Assembly (NCBI RefSeq): GCF_013410775.1
Contig: NZ_JACCFH010000001.1
Location: 2,852,001 to 2,916,000 of the forward strand
From: Sphaerotilus montanus
GTDB taxonomy: Bacteria; Pseudomonadota; Gammaproteobacteria; Burkholderiales; Burkholderiaceae_C
DNA: 64,000 bases
Reading direction: 5' to 3'
A program made the translations under genes and the position numbers. The notes beneath the pieces are model-generated. The model was not told the origin of the DNA, searched no databases, and saw only the letters and a list, made by a program, of their open reading frames with translations. Below, piece by piece: positions 8,693-19,012 of this stretch; the first letter of the stretch is position 1, and the number at the start of each line of letters is the position of its first letter.

Positions 8693-9199
8693 ATGAAAAT
8701 AGGATGTGCACTATCAGTCGGGTTGGTTGCGGCAATTTTTTGTGGTCAAGCTGGTGCGGCCACGTGGTATGGATTTAATAAAATATATACCGACAAGAAT
8801 ATGTACTATTTTGATCGAGATACTGTCATGAAGACATCAATTTCTACCACTCTTTGGGTAAAAGTTGTCACTGATACTACGCAAGAACAAAATGATGGGA
8901 TTTATTCGGTGGCGCTTAAGTATTTTTATAACTGCAGCGCTCGGACGCTTCAGGTTATGGTTTCGGCGAACTATGATAAAACTGGAAAATTTCTTAAGTC
9001 CTTCAATGAGCCGGGTAGAGCCCAAGATATTATTCCGGATAGCATTGGAGAAGGTATTATGAGGGTCGTTTGTGCGTCGGATTTTCCAAAAAGTAAATCG
9101 CGCGACGTGTATTTTCCAATTGAGGATTCAGATCTGTACAAGAATACGAACGAGTATTTTGAGTATATTAGGTCAAAAGCTGATCCGGCGCCAAAGTAG
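8693..9199 (+). CDS. Surface-adhesin E-like secreted protein
   Basis: A 168-residue exported protein. The first about 22 residues (MKIGCALSVGLVAAIFCGQA) form a Sec signal peptide with a likely cut after AGAA. The mature part, rich in aromatic and charged residues (WYGFNKIYTDKNMYYFD near the start; two cysteines, NCSA and VCAS, that could form a disulfide), resembles the small surface-adhesin protein E family of betaproteobacteria. The gene is strikingly AT-rich and uses rare AT-ending codons compared with all neighbours, which suggests recent transfer. Function in adhesion is only a family association. Confidence 0.65.
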   Translation: MKIGCALSVGLVAAIFCGQAGAATWYGFNKIYTDKNMYYFDRDTVMKTSISTTLWVKVVTDTTQEQNDGIYSVALKYFYNCSARTLQVMVSANYDKTGKFLKSFNEPGRAQDIIPDSIGEGIMRVVCASDFPKSKSRDVYFPIEDSDLYKNTNEYFEYIRSKADPAPK

Positions 9200-9282
9200 T
9201 AGGTGGAAACTGTATTTGGCAATTCGACCCGTCGCAAAGTGTCGGGTTGGCTCCGCTTAATTCCAAACAGAACCGCATTTGC

Positions 9283-9834
9283 ATGTCTGACCCAGTAATC
9301 GTTGCCTTCATTGCCGGTGCTGTTGCCTTTGGCGTGGCATACATTAATTCTGTTTTATCGGAAAGCTACAGACGCTTCCGCGATCGAACAACCCTGGCAG
9401 CCAGTCTCGCTGGGGAACTGGGTGCTTACGAAAACGCATGGCCAATTCTCACAGAAATGCTGGATCAACTCATCGAGGGTGCCGAGGCTGATTCTCCCGC
9501 GCTTGGGTTCTTGCGTCCGATGGAACGCCCAAAAGACTTCATCTATGAAAAATCTGTTGAGAGGCTCGGTCTTCTCGGCGCATCTGCCTGTGAAAGCGTT
9601 GTCTACGTCTATAGCAATATCAATGCGTTCAGGCAAGCTTTCGAAATAATTGCTCGCGAGCACAAGGAAATGTCGCCATTGGAAATTCAGTCCCGTGCCA
9701 AAGGTTGTCAGGCCGCCCTGCAGAGAGCCGCAACGCGAGGTGAGGTATTACTGAACTCGCTGCGGCGCATATCTAATGCAAAGTTTGTCCCAGATTGGCC
9801 TTGGTCCCCGTGGCTTGCTTTATTGCGTTGGTAA
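9283..9834 (+). CDS. Hypothetical membrane-anchored protein
   Basis: A 183-residue protein not recognised from any family. One hydrophobic helix spans about residues 4-20 (VIVAFIAGAVAFGVAYI), followed by a largely helical, charged soluble domain ending in an aromatic tail (WPWSPWLALLRW). The ATG at 9283 puts the helix at the N-terminus; a TTG at 9247 is in frame but less likely. The gene has intermediate base composition and lies at the right end of the accessory island begun at about 8490. Helix position suggests a type-I-like or N-in single-pass anchor. Confidence 0.6.
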   Translation: MSDPVIVAFIAGAVAFGVAYINSVLSESYRRFRDRTTLAASLAGELGAYENAWPILTEMLDQLIEGAEADSPALGFLRPMERPKDFIYEKSVERLGLLGASACESVVYVYSNINAFRQAFEIIAREHKEMSPLEIQSRAKGCQAALQRAATRGEVLLNSLRRISNAKFVPDWPWSPWLALLRW

Positions 9835-10137
9835 CCACAAGAGTGCAAAAATTTGGGCGGGCAGCGATTGACGCAGATCTGGCTAGTCGTGTTAAGTAGT
9901 CGATTTGTCTAGGGTCGTCGCATCCAATGACTGACTTTCGGAACGATTTGCGGGGGCTCAGTCCGGTTACTTCGCTAACCCTTTCTTGAATCTTGAAGCC
10001 AGCGCTTGGCGGTGCCGCTCAAGTCAAACGACAAGCATCCGTCTGACGATTGAAGTGGTGCCGGCCTCCCGGATATGCTGACCTTACCGATTTATGCTGG
10101 TTTGCATGTAAACCTCGCATAAATCGATAAATCTGGT
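9835..10137. other. Gap between accessory gene and acyl-CoA ligase
   Basis: No open frame with gene-like properties. It holds a weak hairpin at about 9964-9979 (GGTTA / TAACC) and the strong nested palindrome at 10088-10126. Confidence 0.5.
10088..10126. repeat. Nested palindrome at the 3' end of the acyl-CoA ligase gene
   Basis: Outer arms CGATTTATGC (10088-10097) and GCATAAATCG (10117-10126) enclose an inner imperfect palindrome GGTTT-GCATGT-AAACC (10099-10114). The whole can fold into one extended hairpin 12 bases past the ligase stop. It lacks a T-tract on either strand, so a classical intrinsic terminator is unlikely; RNA-end protection or a protein-binding site are alternatives. Confidence 0.65.
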
Positions 10138-11865
10138 TCACCGCCCCGCCGACTCCCGCCGCTCCCGCTCCTTGTCCTGCAACAAGCGCCACATCACCTT
10201 CCCCGTCCCCGACTTGGGCAGCGCCTCGACAAACTCGACGATCTTGGGCGCCTTGTACGCGGCCATGTGCTCGCGCGCCCAGTCGAGGATGTCCTGCTCG
10301 GTCGTCTGGCCACGCGCTTCCTGCCGCAGCACGATGACGGCCTTGACCGTCTCGCCGCGGTAGGCGTCCTGCGTGCCGATGATGCAGGCCTCGGCCACCG
10401 CGGGGTGGCGGTACATCAGCAGCTCCACCTCCGACGGCCAGACCTTGTAGCCGCTCGCGTTGATCATCCGCTTGAGCCGGTCGGTGATGAAGAAATAGCC
10501 CTCGTCGTCCATGCGCCCCAGATCGCCGGTGCGGAAGAACTTCTGGCCCGGCACCGCCGGCAGTTCGATGAACGCGGCTTCGGTCGCGCCCGGGTGTTTC
10601 CAGTAGCCCTTGAACACCATCGGCCCGTTCGTCACGATCTCGCCGACCTCGCCCACCGGCAGTTCCTCGAACGTCACCGGGTCGACCACCCGTGCATCGA
10701 CACCGAAGATCGGCATGCCCAGGCACTGCAGCTTGGCGCGCTCGGGCGGGTTGGCGTGGCTGGGCGCGGCGGTCTCGGTCAGGCCGTAGCCCTCGGCGAA
10801 GGTCAGACCGAACTCGGTCTGCAGCCGCTCCGCCACCGCCTGCGGCATCGCCGCCCCGCCGCCCGAGAGGTAGCGCAGGCTCGACAGGTCGAAGCTGCGG
10901 TAGTTCGGGCTCGCGAACAGGTCGATGATCATGGTGGGGATGCAGGTCCAGTGGCTGACCCGGTGGTGCGAGATCAGCCGGCCGGCGAGGTCGCGGTCCC
11001 AGCGCGGCAGGATCACCACCGTCGCGCCGCTCCACACCGGGCTGAGCACGCCGTAGAGCATCCCCGTGATGTGGAAGAAGGGCACCACGCCCAGGCTCAC
11101 CGTTTCCGCGCTGGCGAACCCCCACAGGCTGCCGCCGACCACGTTGGCCATCAGCGTGCGGTGGGTGTGGATGCAGCCCTTGGGCAGTCCGGTCGTGCCG
11201 GAGGTGTAGGGCAGCAGCGCCATGTCGTCCGGGCCGGCGGTGTGCGGCGAGGGCGCCAGACCGGCGGCAAGCGCCTCGGCCAGCGGCGTGCAGCCGGCGG
11301 GCAGCGCGGGCGACGCACGCAGCCAGGCGTCGATCGACGGCGGAGGCGCCAGCGCCGGATCGGCCGCGGCCTCGTCGCCCAGGTAGTCGCCATAGCGCGT
11401 CACCACGGTGGCGCGCAGCCGCTGCGCCTCGGGCAGCCGGGCATCCGCTTCGGCGACGATGGCGGCCAGGTCCGCGCTGGTGATGACGACCTTGGTGTCG
11501 GGGTCGGTGATGTAGTGGCCGAACTCGTCGACCCGGTTCATCGGGTTGACCGGCACCACCACCGCGTTCGCCCGCACCACGGCATAGAAGGCGACGATGA
11601 ACTGCGGGCAGTTCTGCAGGAACAGCGCGACCCGGTCCCCCTTGCCGACCCCCTGCGCCTGCAGCCAGCCGGCGAGCGCTTCGGCCTGGCGGTGCAACTC
11701 GCGGAAGGTGAGCGGGTGGCCGAAGAAGAGGTAGGCGGCGCGGTCCGGGTACCGCTGCGCGCTGGCTTCGAGGTTGAACCAGAGCGAGGTCTCGGGCAGC
11801 ACGAGGTCCGGCGGCAGCCGCTTGGGCCAGTGCGTCAGGTGGGGGCGGTCGGCAGGGACGGGCAT
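10138..11865 (-). CDS. Long-chain fatty-acid-CoA ligase (AMP-binding family)
   Basis: A 575-residue adenylate-forming enzyme that would activate a fatty or aryl acid to its CoA thioester through an acyl-AMP. The P-loop-like motif A3 is [21 protein letters not shown]5 is [11 protein letters not shown]7/A8 are [20 protein letters not shown] followed by the hinge and the final catalytic lysine in [12 protein letters not shown]. Length and order are standard. The ATG at 11865 is chosen because the family N-terminus begins there; upstream in-frame codons read into low-complexity sequence. The gene is divergent from argG. The exact acid is not predictable from sequence. Confidence 0.87.
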   Translation of the reverse strand: MPVPADRPHLTHWPKRLPPDLVLPETSLWFNLEASAQRYPDRAAYLFFGHPLTFRELHRQAEALAGWLQAQGVGKGDRVALFLQNCPQFIVAFYAVVRANAVVVPVNPMNRVDEFGHYITDPDTKVVITSADLAAIVAEADARLPEAQRLRATVVTRYGDYLGDEAAADPALAPPPSIDAWLRASPALPAGCTPLAEALAAGLAPSPHTAGPDDMALLPYTSGTTGLPKGCIHTHRTLMANVVGGSLWGFASAETVSLGVVPFFHITGMLYGVLSPVWSGATVVILPRWDRDLAGRLISHHRVSHWTCIPTMIIDLFASPNYRSFDLSSLRYLSGGGAAMPQAVAERLQTEFGLTFAEGYGLTETAAPSHANPPERAKLQCLGMPIFGVDARVVDPVTFEELPVGEVGEIVTNGPMVFKGYWKHPGATEAAFIELPAVPGQKFFRTGDLGRMDDEGYFFITDRLKRMINASGYKVWPSEVELLMYRHPAVAEACIIGTQDAYRGETVKAVIVLRQEARGQTTEQDILDWAREHMAAYKAPKIVEFVEALPKSGTGKVMWRLLQDKERERRESAGR

Positions 11866-12040
11866 GGGGGACTCGCAGTGCAGTTCGGATGAGGCGAAGG
11901 TATACGCCGGTCCCGTGGCGGTTGGCATCGGGGTGCCCCTGAGGGGCTGTCGCGGTCGGGACAGACCTGCCGCGCTAGGAGAACGCCGCCGCGCGGTCCT
12001 AAAATCGAGGTTTGCTCATTTCGCATCAGCGGCAGTCACC

Positions 12041-13438
<1,398 letters not shown>

Positions 13439-13448
13439 GGAGCCCGAC

Positions 13449-13769
13449 ATGAGCAACGAGCAACTGAGCGTCGCCAGCGTCGGCACCAAGGCCAACGTCT
13501 ACTTCGACGGCCGCTGCGTCTCGCACGGCATCACGCTGGCCGACGGCACGAAGAAGAGCGTGGGCGTGATCCTGCCCGCATCGCTGACCTTCAACACCGG
13601 CGCGCCGGAAGTCATGGAAACCGTGGCGGGTGCGTGCAGCGTGCTGCTGCCGGGCCAGAACGAATGGCAGACCTTCGGGCCGGGCCAGTCCTTCGACGTG
13701 CCGGGCAACGCGAGCTTCCAGATCCGGGTCGAGGGCGAGCCCTACCACTACATCTGCCATTTCGGCTGA
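13449..13769 (+). CDS. ppnP: Pyrimidine/purine nucleoside phosphorylase
   Basis: A 106-residue small cupin-fold protein of the PpnP (formerly DUF1255/YaiE) family, which phosphorolyses several nucleosides to base and ribose-1-phosphate. Recognisable stretches are the N-terminal NVYFDGRCVSHGI, then MPxx-like GVILPASLTFNT and the C-terminal PGNASFQIRV followed by YHYICHFG. Length equals the family norm (about 94-107). It starts 10 bases after argG, with GAGGAG upstream acting as ribosome site. Confidence 0.9.
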   Translation: MSNEQLSVASVGTKANVYFDGRCVSHGITLADGTKKSVGVILPASLTFNTGAPEVMETVAGACSVLLPGQNEWQTFGPGQSFDVPGNASFQIRVEGEPYHYICHFG

Positions 13770-13944
13770 TCGGGTGGATCCCGGCCCGGGGTGACCGCGG
13801 GCGTGCGGCGCGGGAAGTGCCGTACGTCACGCCCTGCGCCAGGGGTCGCGGGGAGCCTTCCCCGGCCTGGAGTGCAGATGCGGCATGATCCGAGCCGGCT
13901 CGATTCCGGGTCGGCTCCAGACCAGTGAAAAGGGAACCCGTCCA

Positions 13945-14460
13945 ATGATCTCTCGTCGTCACTTCATGGTCGCATCCGCTGCTTCGGTGGCGCTGGGTGT
14001 CGCAACGCCCCCGGTCTTCGCGCTCGACCGCCCCAAGGGCAAGGTGGTGCTCACCGTCAGCGGCAAGATCGGCATCCGCAATGCCGGCACGGCGGCCGAG
14101 TTCGACATGGACATGCTGGCCGCGCTGCCGCAGCACTCCTTTTCCACCAAGACGCCGTGGTATCCGGAGGCACGCAAGTTCACGGGTCCGCTGCTGCGCG
14201 AGGTGCTGGCCGCGGTCGATGCCCAGGGCAAGACCCTGCGGGCCATCGCGCTCAACGAATACAAGGTCGACCTGCCGCTTGGCGATGCACTGAAGTTCAA
14301 TCTGGTGCTCGCCCGCCTGATGGACGACAAGCCGATGCCGGTGCGCGACAAGGGGCCGCTGTTCATCATCTACCCGTTCGACTCGGACGAGACCCTGCGG
14401 GCCGAACGCTACTACAGCCGCGCCGCCTGGCAGGTCAAGACCATCGACGTGCTTGAATGA
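13945..14460 (+). CDS. Exported oxidoreductase (molybdopterin-fold) protein without cysteine
   Basis: A 171-residue exported protein. MISRRHFMVASAASVALG is a twin-arginine-like signal peptide and the likely cut is after PVFA. The mature part resembles a short version of the sulfite-oxidase/YedY molybdopterin fold (SGKIGIRNAG; LLREVLAAVDAQGKTLRAIALNEYKVDLP), but the entire sequence has no cysteine, so the Mo ligand of true enzymes is missing. The TGA overlaps the ATG of the hybrid histidine kinase, so the two are translationally coupled. It probably serves as a periplasmic ligand-binding or redox-sensing partner for the kinase; this is inferred from context. Confidence 0.72.
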   Translation: MISRRHFMVASAASVALGVATPPVFALDRPKGKVVLTVSGKIGIRNAGTAAEFDMDMLAALPQHSFSTKTPWYPEARKFTGPLLREVLAAVDAQGKTLRAIALNEYKVDLPLGDALKFNLVLARLMDDKPMPVRDKGPLFIIYPFDSDETLRAERYYSRAAWQVKTIDVLE

Positions 14461-16883
14461 ACGGCGACGCCGCGGCCGAGCCTGTCGCTGCGAGGGCGCC
14501 GACTTCCCGGGTCGGGCGCCTGATGGTGCTCATGGTGGTGCTGCTGTCCGCCGTTTTTGGCGGGATCGGCTGGCTGCAGACCCAGTCGCTGGCCTTGCTC
14601 AATGCCAATGTCGTCTACCAGGGCGACAACATCGTCTGGAGCTTCTTCCAGCTCGAGACCGAGTCGCTGCGCCTCGGACAGATGCTGCATGACGTCGCCG
14701 AGGAGAAGCAGGCCGGCCACCACGAAGCCCTGCGCGAGCGCTACGAACTCTTCGTCAGCCGCATCAGTCTGGTGGAGCCGCACCGCACGCGCGAGGTGAT
14801 GCCGGAGCTGGAGATGCAGCGCCAGGTCCTGACCCGATTGCGTGATCTGGTGTCGCGCCTGGATCCGCTGCTCGGCCCCGAAGCGCCTGCGCAGATCGAC
14901 CCGGCCCGCATCCGGGTGTTCCTGCCCGAGTTCGAAGCCCTGGGCAAGTCGGTGCGCGACCTGTCGCTGCTCGCCAACCAGGCCGTGGCCGAGACCATCA
15001 CCCGGCGCAACGAGGCCGTGCGCGACCAGAACCGCATCGGCATCGGGCTGACGATCTTCCAGTGCCTCATGATCGGTGCATTCGCATTCGTGGTGGTCCG
15101 GCAGGTGCGGTCGCTGGAGCAGCGCCGCAGCGAGCTGGAGACGCTGGCCCTCAACCTGCAGGAAGCGCGGGCCGAGGCCGAGCAGGCCAGCCGCACCAAG
15201 AGCGCCTTCCTCGCCAACATGAGCCACGAACTGCGCACGCCATTCAACGGCCTGCTCGGGATGATGTCGCTGCTGGATCGCTCCTCGCTGACGGCGCAGC
15301 AGCGCGAGTACCTGGGCATCGCGCGCCAGTCGGGCGAGCACCTGCTGACCATCCTCAACGATGTGCTCGACTTCTCGAAGATGGAGTCCGGCCGGCTGGA
15401 GATGGTGGCACGGCCGACGGACCTGCGCCAGACCGTCAGCGAGGTGCAGGCGCTGATGGCGCCGCAGGCCCGCGACAAGGCGCTGAAACTCGAAGTCGAG
15501 GTGGCGGCCGACCTGCCGGAGGTCGTGCAGGCGGACGCCAAGCGGGTCAAGCAGATCCTGTTCAACCTGCTCGGCAACGCCATCAAGTTCACAGACACCG
15601 GCCGGGTGGGTCTGACGGTGGACCGGGGCCACACGTCCACCGGCCGCCCGGGCGTCCGGTTCCGCATCACGGACACCGGCATCGGCATGGGCGAGGAGAC
15701 CCGCACGCGCCTGTTCCAGCGCTTCAGCCAGGGCGACAACAGCATCAGCCGGCGGTTTGGTGGCACGGGTCTGGGTCTGGAAATCTCCCGCACGCTGGCA
15801 GAACTGATGGACGGCGAGATCTCTGTCACCAGCCAGGTGGGCCGTGGCAGCGAGTTCACCGTGGTGCTGCCGCTGGCGGCGCTGGACCCGAGCGCGCTGG
15901 TGGCGGCCAGCGGCGGCGGGGCGCCGGTGCGGATCGGTGCGGCGGACTCGCCGGCCCTGCAGCTGTCCGACCGCGCGGTGGCGGACACACCGGCGGCGGG
16001 CAGCCTGCAGGTCCTGGTCACGGACGACCACCCGGTCAACCGCAAGTTCATGCAGGTCCTGCTGGAGCGGCTGGGTCACCGGGTGCTGCTGGCGACCAAT
16101 GGCGAGGAAGCCGTGGTGATCGTGCGCGAGCAGCCTTGCGATCTCGTGCTGATGGACGTGCACATGCCGGTCATGGATGGCCTCACGGCGGCCCGCACGA
16201 TCCGCAGCCTGCCGCTGCCAGCCTCCCGCGTGCTGATCGTGGCGCTGACCGCCGACGCCTTCGCGGAGTCCCGCGAGCGGGTGCGGCAGTCCGGCATGGA
16301 CGACTTCCTGGCCAAGCCGGTGCAACTGCACGATGTCGAGGAACTGCTGCGCAAGCACTTCGGCGCACGCGCGGTCGGCAGCATGGGATCGGGCGCATCG
16401 CCCGCCGCGGTGCCCGCAACGGCCCCTGCTGCAGCGATGCCGGCCAGCCATGTCTCCAAGGTGGTGGTGGCCACCGCCAGCACGCCGGACAAGCCGGCAC
16501 GGCGTCGCGTGCGCATCAAGCCGGGCGAGCCGGCACGGGTGCTGGACCTGGCGCACATTGCCGACACCTGTGCGGCCTTGTCTGCCGACGCCTACCGCAC
16601 GCTGCTGGCCGGGTTCATGTCGGATGAGAGCGCGTCGCTGTCCGGCCTGCTGGTCCTGCTCGAACAGGGCGGTGAAGCGGATGAGCGCGCGAAGGCCGCG
16701 CACCGACTCAAGGGCGCGGCGGCCAGCCTGGGTCTGCGGGAACTGGCTGAAACAGCCGGGGCACTGGAGGCCGATGCGGCGTCACTGACCGAAGAGTCTG
16801 CGCCGCAGATGGCGCAACACCTGCGCACGCAGTTCGAGACTGCCCGCGAGATGGCGACCAGACTGGGCTGGCTGGTCGCCTGA
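14457..16883 (+). CDS. Hybrid sensor histidine kinase with receiver and Hpt domains
   Basis: An 808-residue inner-membrane sensor. Two transmembrane helices (about residues 22-42 and 187-208) bracket a periplasmic domain of about 145 residues. Then follow a coiled segment, HisKA with SHELRTPFNGLLGM (phospho-accepting H257), an ATPase domain with N box NLLGNAIKFTD, DTGIGMGEE and GGTGLGLEISRTLAELMDG, a receiver with DDHPVNRKF and D567 in VLMDVHMPVMDG, and a C-terminal Hpt domain with H749 in AHRLKGAAASLG. This is a complete His-Asp-His relay that lacks only a final output regulator. It is coupled by a 4-base overlap to the exported protein upstream, which probably feeds its periplasmic domain. 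Confidence 0.93.
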   Translation: MNGDAAAEPVAARAPTSRVGRLMVLMVVLLSAVFGGIGWLQTQSLALLNANVVYQGDNIVWSFFQLETESLRLGQMLHDVAEEKQAGHHEALRERYELFVSRISLVEPHRTREVMPELEMQRQVLTRLRDLVSRLDPLLGPEAPAQIDPARIRVFLPEFEALGKSVRDLSLLANQAVAETITRRNEAVRDQNRIGIGLTIFQCLMIGAFAFVVVRQVRSLEQRRSELETLALNLQEARAEAEQASRTKSAFLANMSHELRTPFNGLLGMMSLLDRSSLTAQQREYLGIARQSGEHLLTILNDVLDFSKMESGRLEMVARPTDLRQTVSEVQALMAPQARDKALKLEVEVAADLPEVVQADAKRVKQILFNLLGNAIKFTDTGRVGLTVDRGHTSTGRPGVRFRITDTGIGMGEETRTRLFQRFSQGDNSISRRFGGTGLGLEISRTLAELMDGEISVTSQVGRGSEFTVVLPLAALDPSALVAASGGGAPVRIGAADSPALQLSDRAVADTPAAGSLQVLVTDDHPVNRKFMQVLLERLGHRVLLATNGEEAVVIVREQPCDLVLMDVHMPVMDGLTAARTIRSLPLPASRVLIVALTADAFAESRERVRQSGMDDFLAKPVQLHDVEELLRKHFGARAVGSMGSGASPAAVPATAPAAAMPASHVSKVVVATASTPDKPARRRVRIKPGEPARVLDLAHIADTCAALSADAYRTLLAGFMSDESASLSGLLVLLEQGGEADERAKAAHRLKGAAASLGLRELAETAGALEADAASLTEESAPQMAQHLRTQFETAREMATRLGWLVA

Positions 16884-16909
16884 ACGCCTGTCGGGTCGGG
16901 TCCGGAGGA

Positions 16910-17383
16910 TCAGGCCGCCGCGACGGAAGCGTGATCGACGCCGCGCATCGGGTCCTGGGCCACGGTGGGGCGCGTGGCGGCCGGGGCGGTGCTCTGGGCA
17001 TCGGTGCGCGTGGCGCTCCAGCGCTCGACGCTGCCGCGGCGGAAGGTCACGATGATCTGGTTGCCGTAGCTGTCGCGCCAGAGCCAGTCGTTGCCGCGCT
17101 CGTTCATGCGCTGGCCCAGGCTGCTGGAGATGGCAAGCACCTCGGCCATGTTCATGCCGTAGGCCAGTTTCGACTGCAGCGTCACGACGCTGTCGACCAT
17201 GCCCTTGGGGCGGTCCGCCACGTTGCGCAACTGGCGCGATGCGCGGTTGAACTGCAGGATCGACCAGAAGGCCATGACCGTGATCGCCAGAGCCAGACCG
17301 GCCCAGCGAAAGGCCCACCAGCCAGCAAGTAGGGCGGATGCCGCCAGGACAGCATTGATGGTGCGTTGAAATGGAACTTTCAT
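16910..17383 (-). CDS. Hypothetical protein with N-terminal membrane segment
   Basis: A 157-residue protein, family not recognised. After MKVPFQRTINA, two closely spaced hydrophobic segments (about residues 8-22 and 24-40) suggest a hairpin anchor, followed by a soluble domain with the patterns SKLAYGMNMAEVLAIS and WLWRDSYGNQIIVTFRRGSVERW, and a disordered Ala/Thr/Pro tail. The ATG at 17383 is preferred because upstream in-frame sequence is AT-rich and not protein-like. It converges on the hybrid kinase with 26 bases between. Confidence 0.7.
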   Translation of the reverse strand: MKVPFQRTINAVLAASALLAGWWAFRWAGLALAITVMAFWSILQFNRASRQLRNVADRPKGMVDSVVTLQSKLAYGMNMAEVLAISSSLGQRMNERGNDWLWRDSYGNQIIVTFRRGSVERWSATRTDAQSTAPAATRPTVAQDPMRGVDHASVAAA

Positions 17384-17649
17384 GTACCGAATCTTATCGC
17401 TGGAGTAGAGGGAAACATTCATCCCGACTGCGTAACCAAAGGTATTAACCCCGCGCATGAGGGGGGGTGATGCCAACGTTACCAATGCGGAAAGTGTACG
17501 GGGCTACTGCCTGAAACGATAAATATGGAACAGTTCTTGTCGATTAATTGGCTCGACATGCAACGAATGATCGGCATCCGATTCATTTGATATCAACTGG
17601 TTATCAAGCATCGAATGACTTTAGTCACGCCTAGGTCTTCAACCCTAGT
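17384..17649. other. Intergenic region left of IS copy 1
   Basis: 266 bases of mixed composition with no gene-like open frame. It should hold the promoter of the minus-strand gene at 17383. The last four bases, TAGT, are the left target duplication of the IS. Confidence 0.5.
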
Positions 17650-18928
17650 GGGCACTTCTAGAAACCGACCCTGACCGCCACCTGAGCCGCGCGCTGCGGC
17701 AAGATGCCGCCCCATGATCACGCCCCGCACCAAGCCATCGAGCTTCTTTCCTGAGGAGGCCGCGGACGACCTGTTCGTGGTGCAGCAGCGCAAGGCCAAG
17801 CTGGAGGGCTACGTGCAGACGCTGGCGGCGATGGACGAACTGATCGACTTCGCGGCGATGGCCTCGGCGGTGGACAAGGCTTGCCCTCGCGCTGACCGCA
17901 GCAAGGGCGGACGCCCGCCGTACCCGACCGAGGCGCTGGTGCGCATGGTGTTCCTGCAAGGGCTGTACAACCTGTCGGACGAGCAGTGCGAGCACCAGGT
18001 GCTGGACAGGCTGAGCTTCCAGCGGTTCTGCCGGCTGGACGGCGCGCTGAACATTCCGGACGCGCGCACGCTGTGGAACTTCCGGCAGCGGCTGGCCGAA
18101 GGCGGGCTGGGAGGCCGGGCGATTTTCGAGGCGTTGAGCCAGCAGTTGCAGCGGCACGGCTTCATCCCGAGGGGCGGGCAGATCGTGGACGCCAGCATCG
18201 TGCAGGCGCCGATCACGCAGGCCAACGCCCGGGAGCGCGAGGCGCTGAACAAGGGGGAGGCGCCCGAGGGCTGGAGCAAGAAGCGCCTGGCGCACACCGA
18301 CCGGGACGCGCGCTGGACGCAAAAGCACGGCAAGTCGTACTACGGCTACAAGCTGCACGGCAACGTGGACGCACGCTACAAGCTGATCCGCCAGATGAAG
18401 ATCACGGCGGCCAACGCCGACGACGGACAGCAACTGCCCGACGTGCTGCAGGTGGCGAATACGCGCAAGCGGCTGCTGGCCGACCGGGGCTACGACAGCG
18501 CGGCCAACCGCCAGACGCTGCAGCAGCACGGACTGGCCGACGGCATCGCACGTCGCGCCAAGCCAGGGCAGACGGCCAAGGTTCGACTCAAGCAGCGCAA
18601 CAAGACGATCAACCGCACGCGGGCGCGGGTCGAGCACGTCTTTGCGGCGCTGAGCCAGCAGGGCGGCAAGTGCGTGCGGGCGATGACGCTGGCGCGCAAT
18701 GCGCTGGCGATCACGCTGCAGTGCGCGGCCTACAACGCACGCAGGCTGGTGTGGCTGGTCAAGAGCGCAGGTCCGTCCGCACAGCCCGCGTGAGGGGCAA
18801 AACCCCGTCGCGGGGTACCGCGACGGTGGGGACAGGGGCTCGCCGCCGTCATCCACTGCTCGTCTGAGCTGGATTTGTGCAGGCTCAGACCAGGTTCAGG
18901 GCTGCAGGGCCGGTTTCTAGAAGTGCCC
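17650..18928 (+). mobile_element. IS5-family insertion sequence, copy 1 (1279 bp)
   Basis: Ends are inverted repeats GGGCACTTCTAGAAACC at the left and GGTTTCTAGAAGTGCCC at the right, with similarity extending a few bases inward. The flanks carry the direct 4-bp duplication TAGT (17646-17649 and 18929-18932). It encodes one transposase. Just after the transposase stop a GC-rich hairpin (CCGTCGCGG / CCGCGACGG) may end transcription. It inserted between genes and breaks none visibly. The terminal parts compared by eye and the encoded protein are identical to copy 2, which suggests recent transposition. Confidence 0.95.
17714..18793 (+). CDS. IS5-family transposase (copy 1)
   Basis: A 359-residue DDE transposase. 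The order is an N-terminal IS5-type domain with GGRPPYPTEALVRMVFLQGL, then the first catalytic Asp in GGQIVDASIVQAPI, the second in LLADRGYDSAANR, and the catalytic Glu in RTRARVEHVFAALSQQGGK. All three acidic residues are present and the frame is open, so the enzyme should be active. It differs from copy 3 at three residues and is identical to copy 2. Confidence 0.95.
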   Translation: MITPRTKPSSFFPEEAADDLFVVQQRKAKLEGYVQTLAAMDELIDFAAMASAVDKACPRADRSKGGRPPYPTEALVRMVFLQGLYNLSDEQCEHQVLDRLSFQRFCRLDGALNIPDARTLWNFRQRLAEGGLGGRAIFEALSQQLQRHGFIPRGGQIVDASIVQAPITQANAREREALNKGEAPEGWSKKRLAHTDRDARWTQKHGKSYYGYKLHGNVDARYKLIRQMKITAANADDGQQLPDVLQVANTRKRLLADRGYDSAANRQTLQQHGLADGIARRAKPGQTAKVRLKQRNKTINRTRARVEHVFAALSQQGGKCVRAMTLARNALAITLQCAAYNARRLVWLVKSAGPSAQPA

Positions 18929-19012
18929 TAGTCACTGGGGTTTTGCCCTGCTGATGGAGGATTTGCGCGGCAGAGCCGTTCTGGTAGGAGGGGCTCCACC
19001 GCGGGTCCGTCC

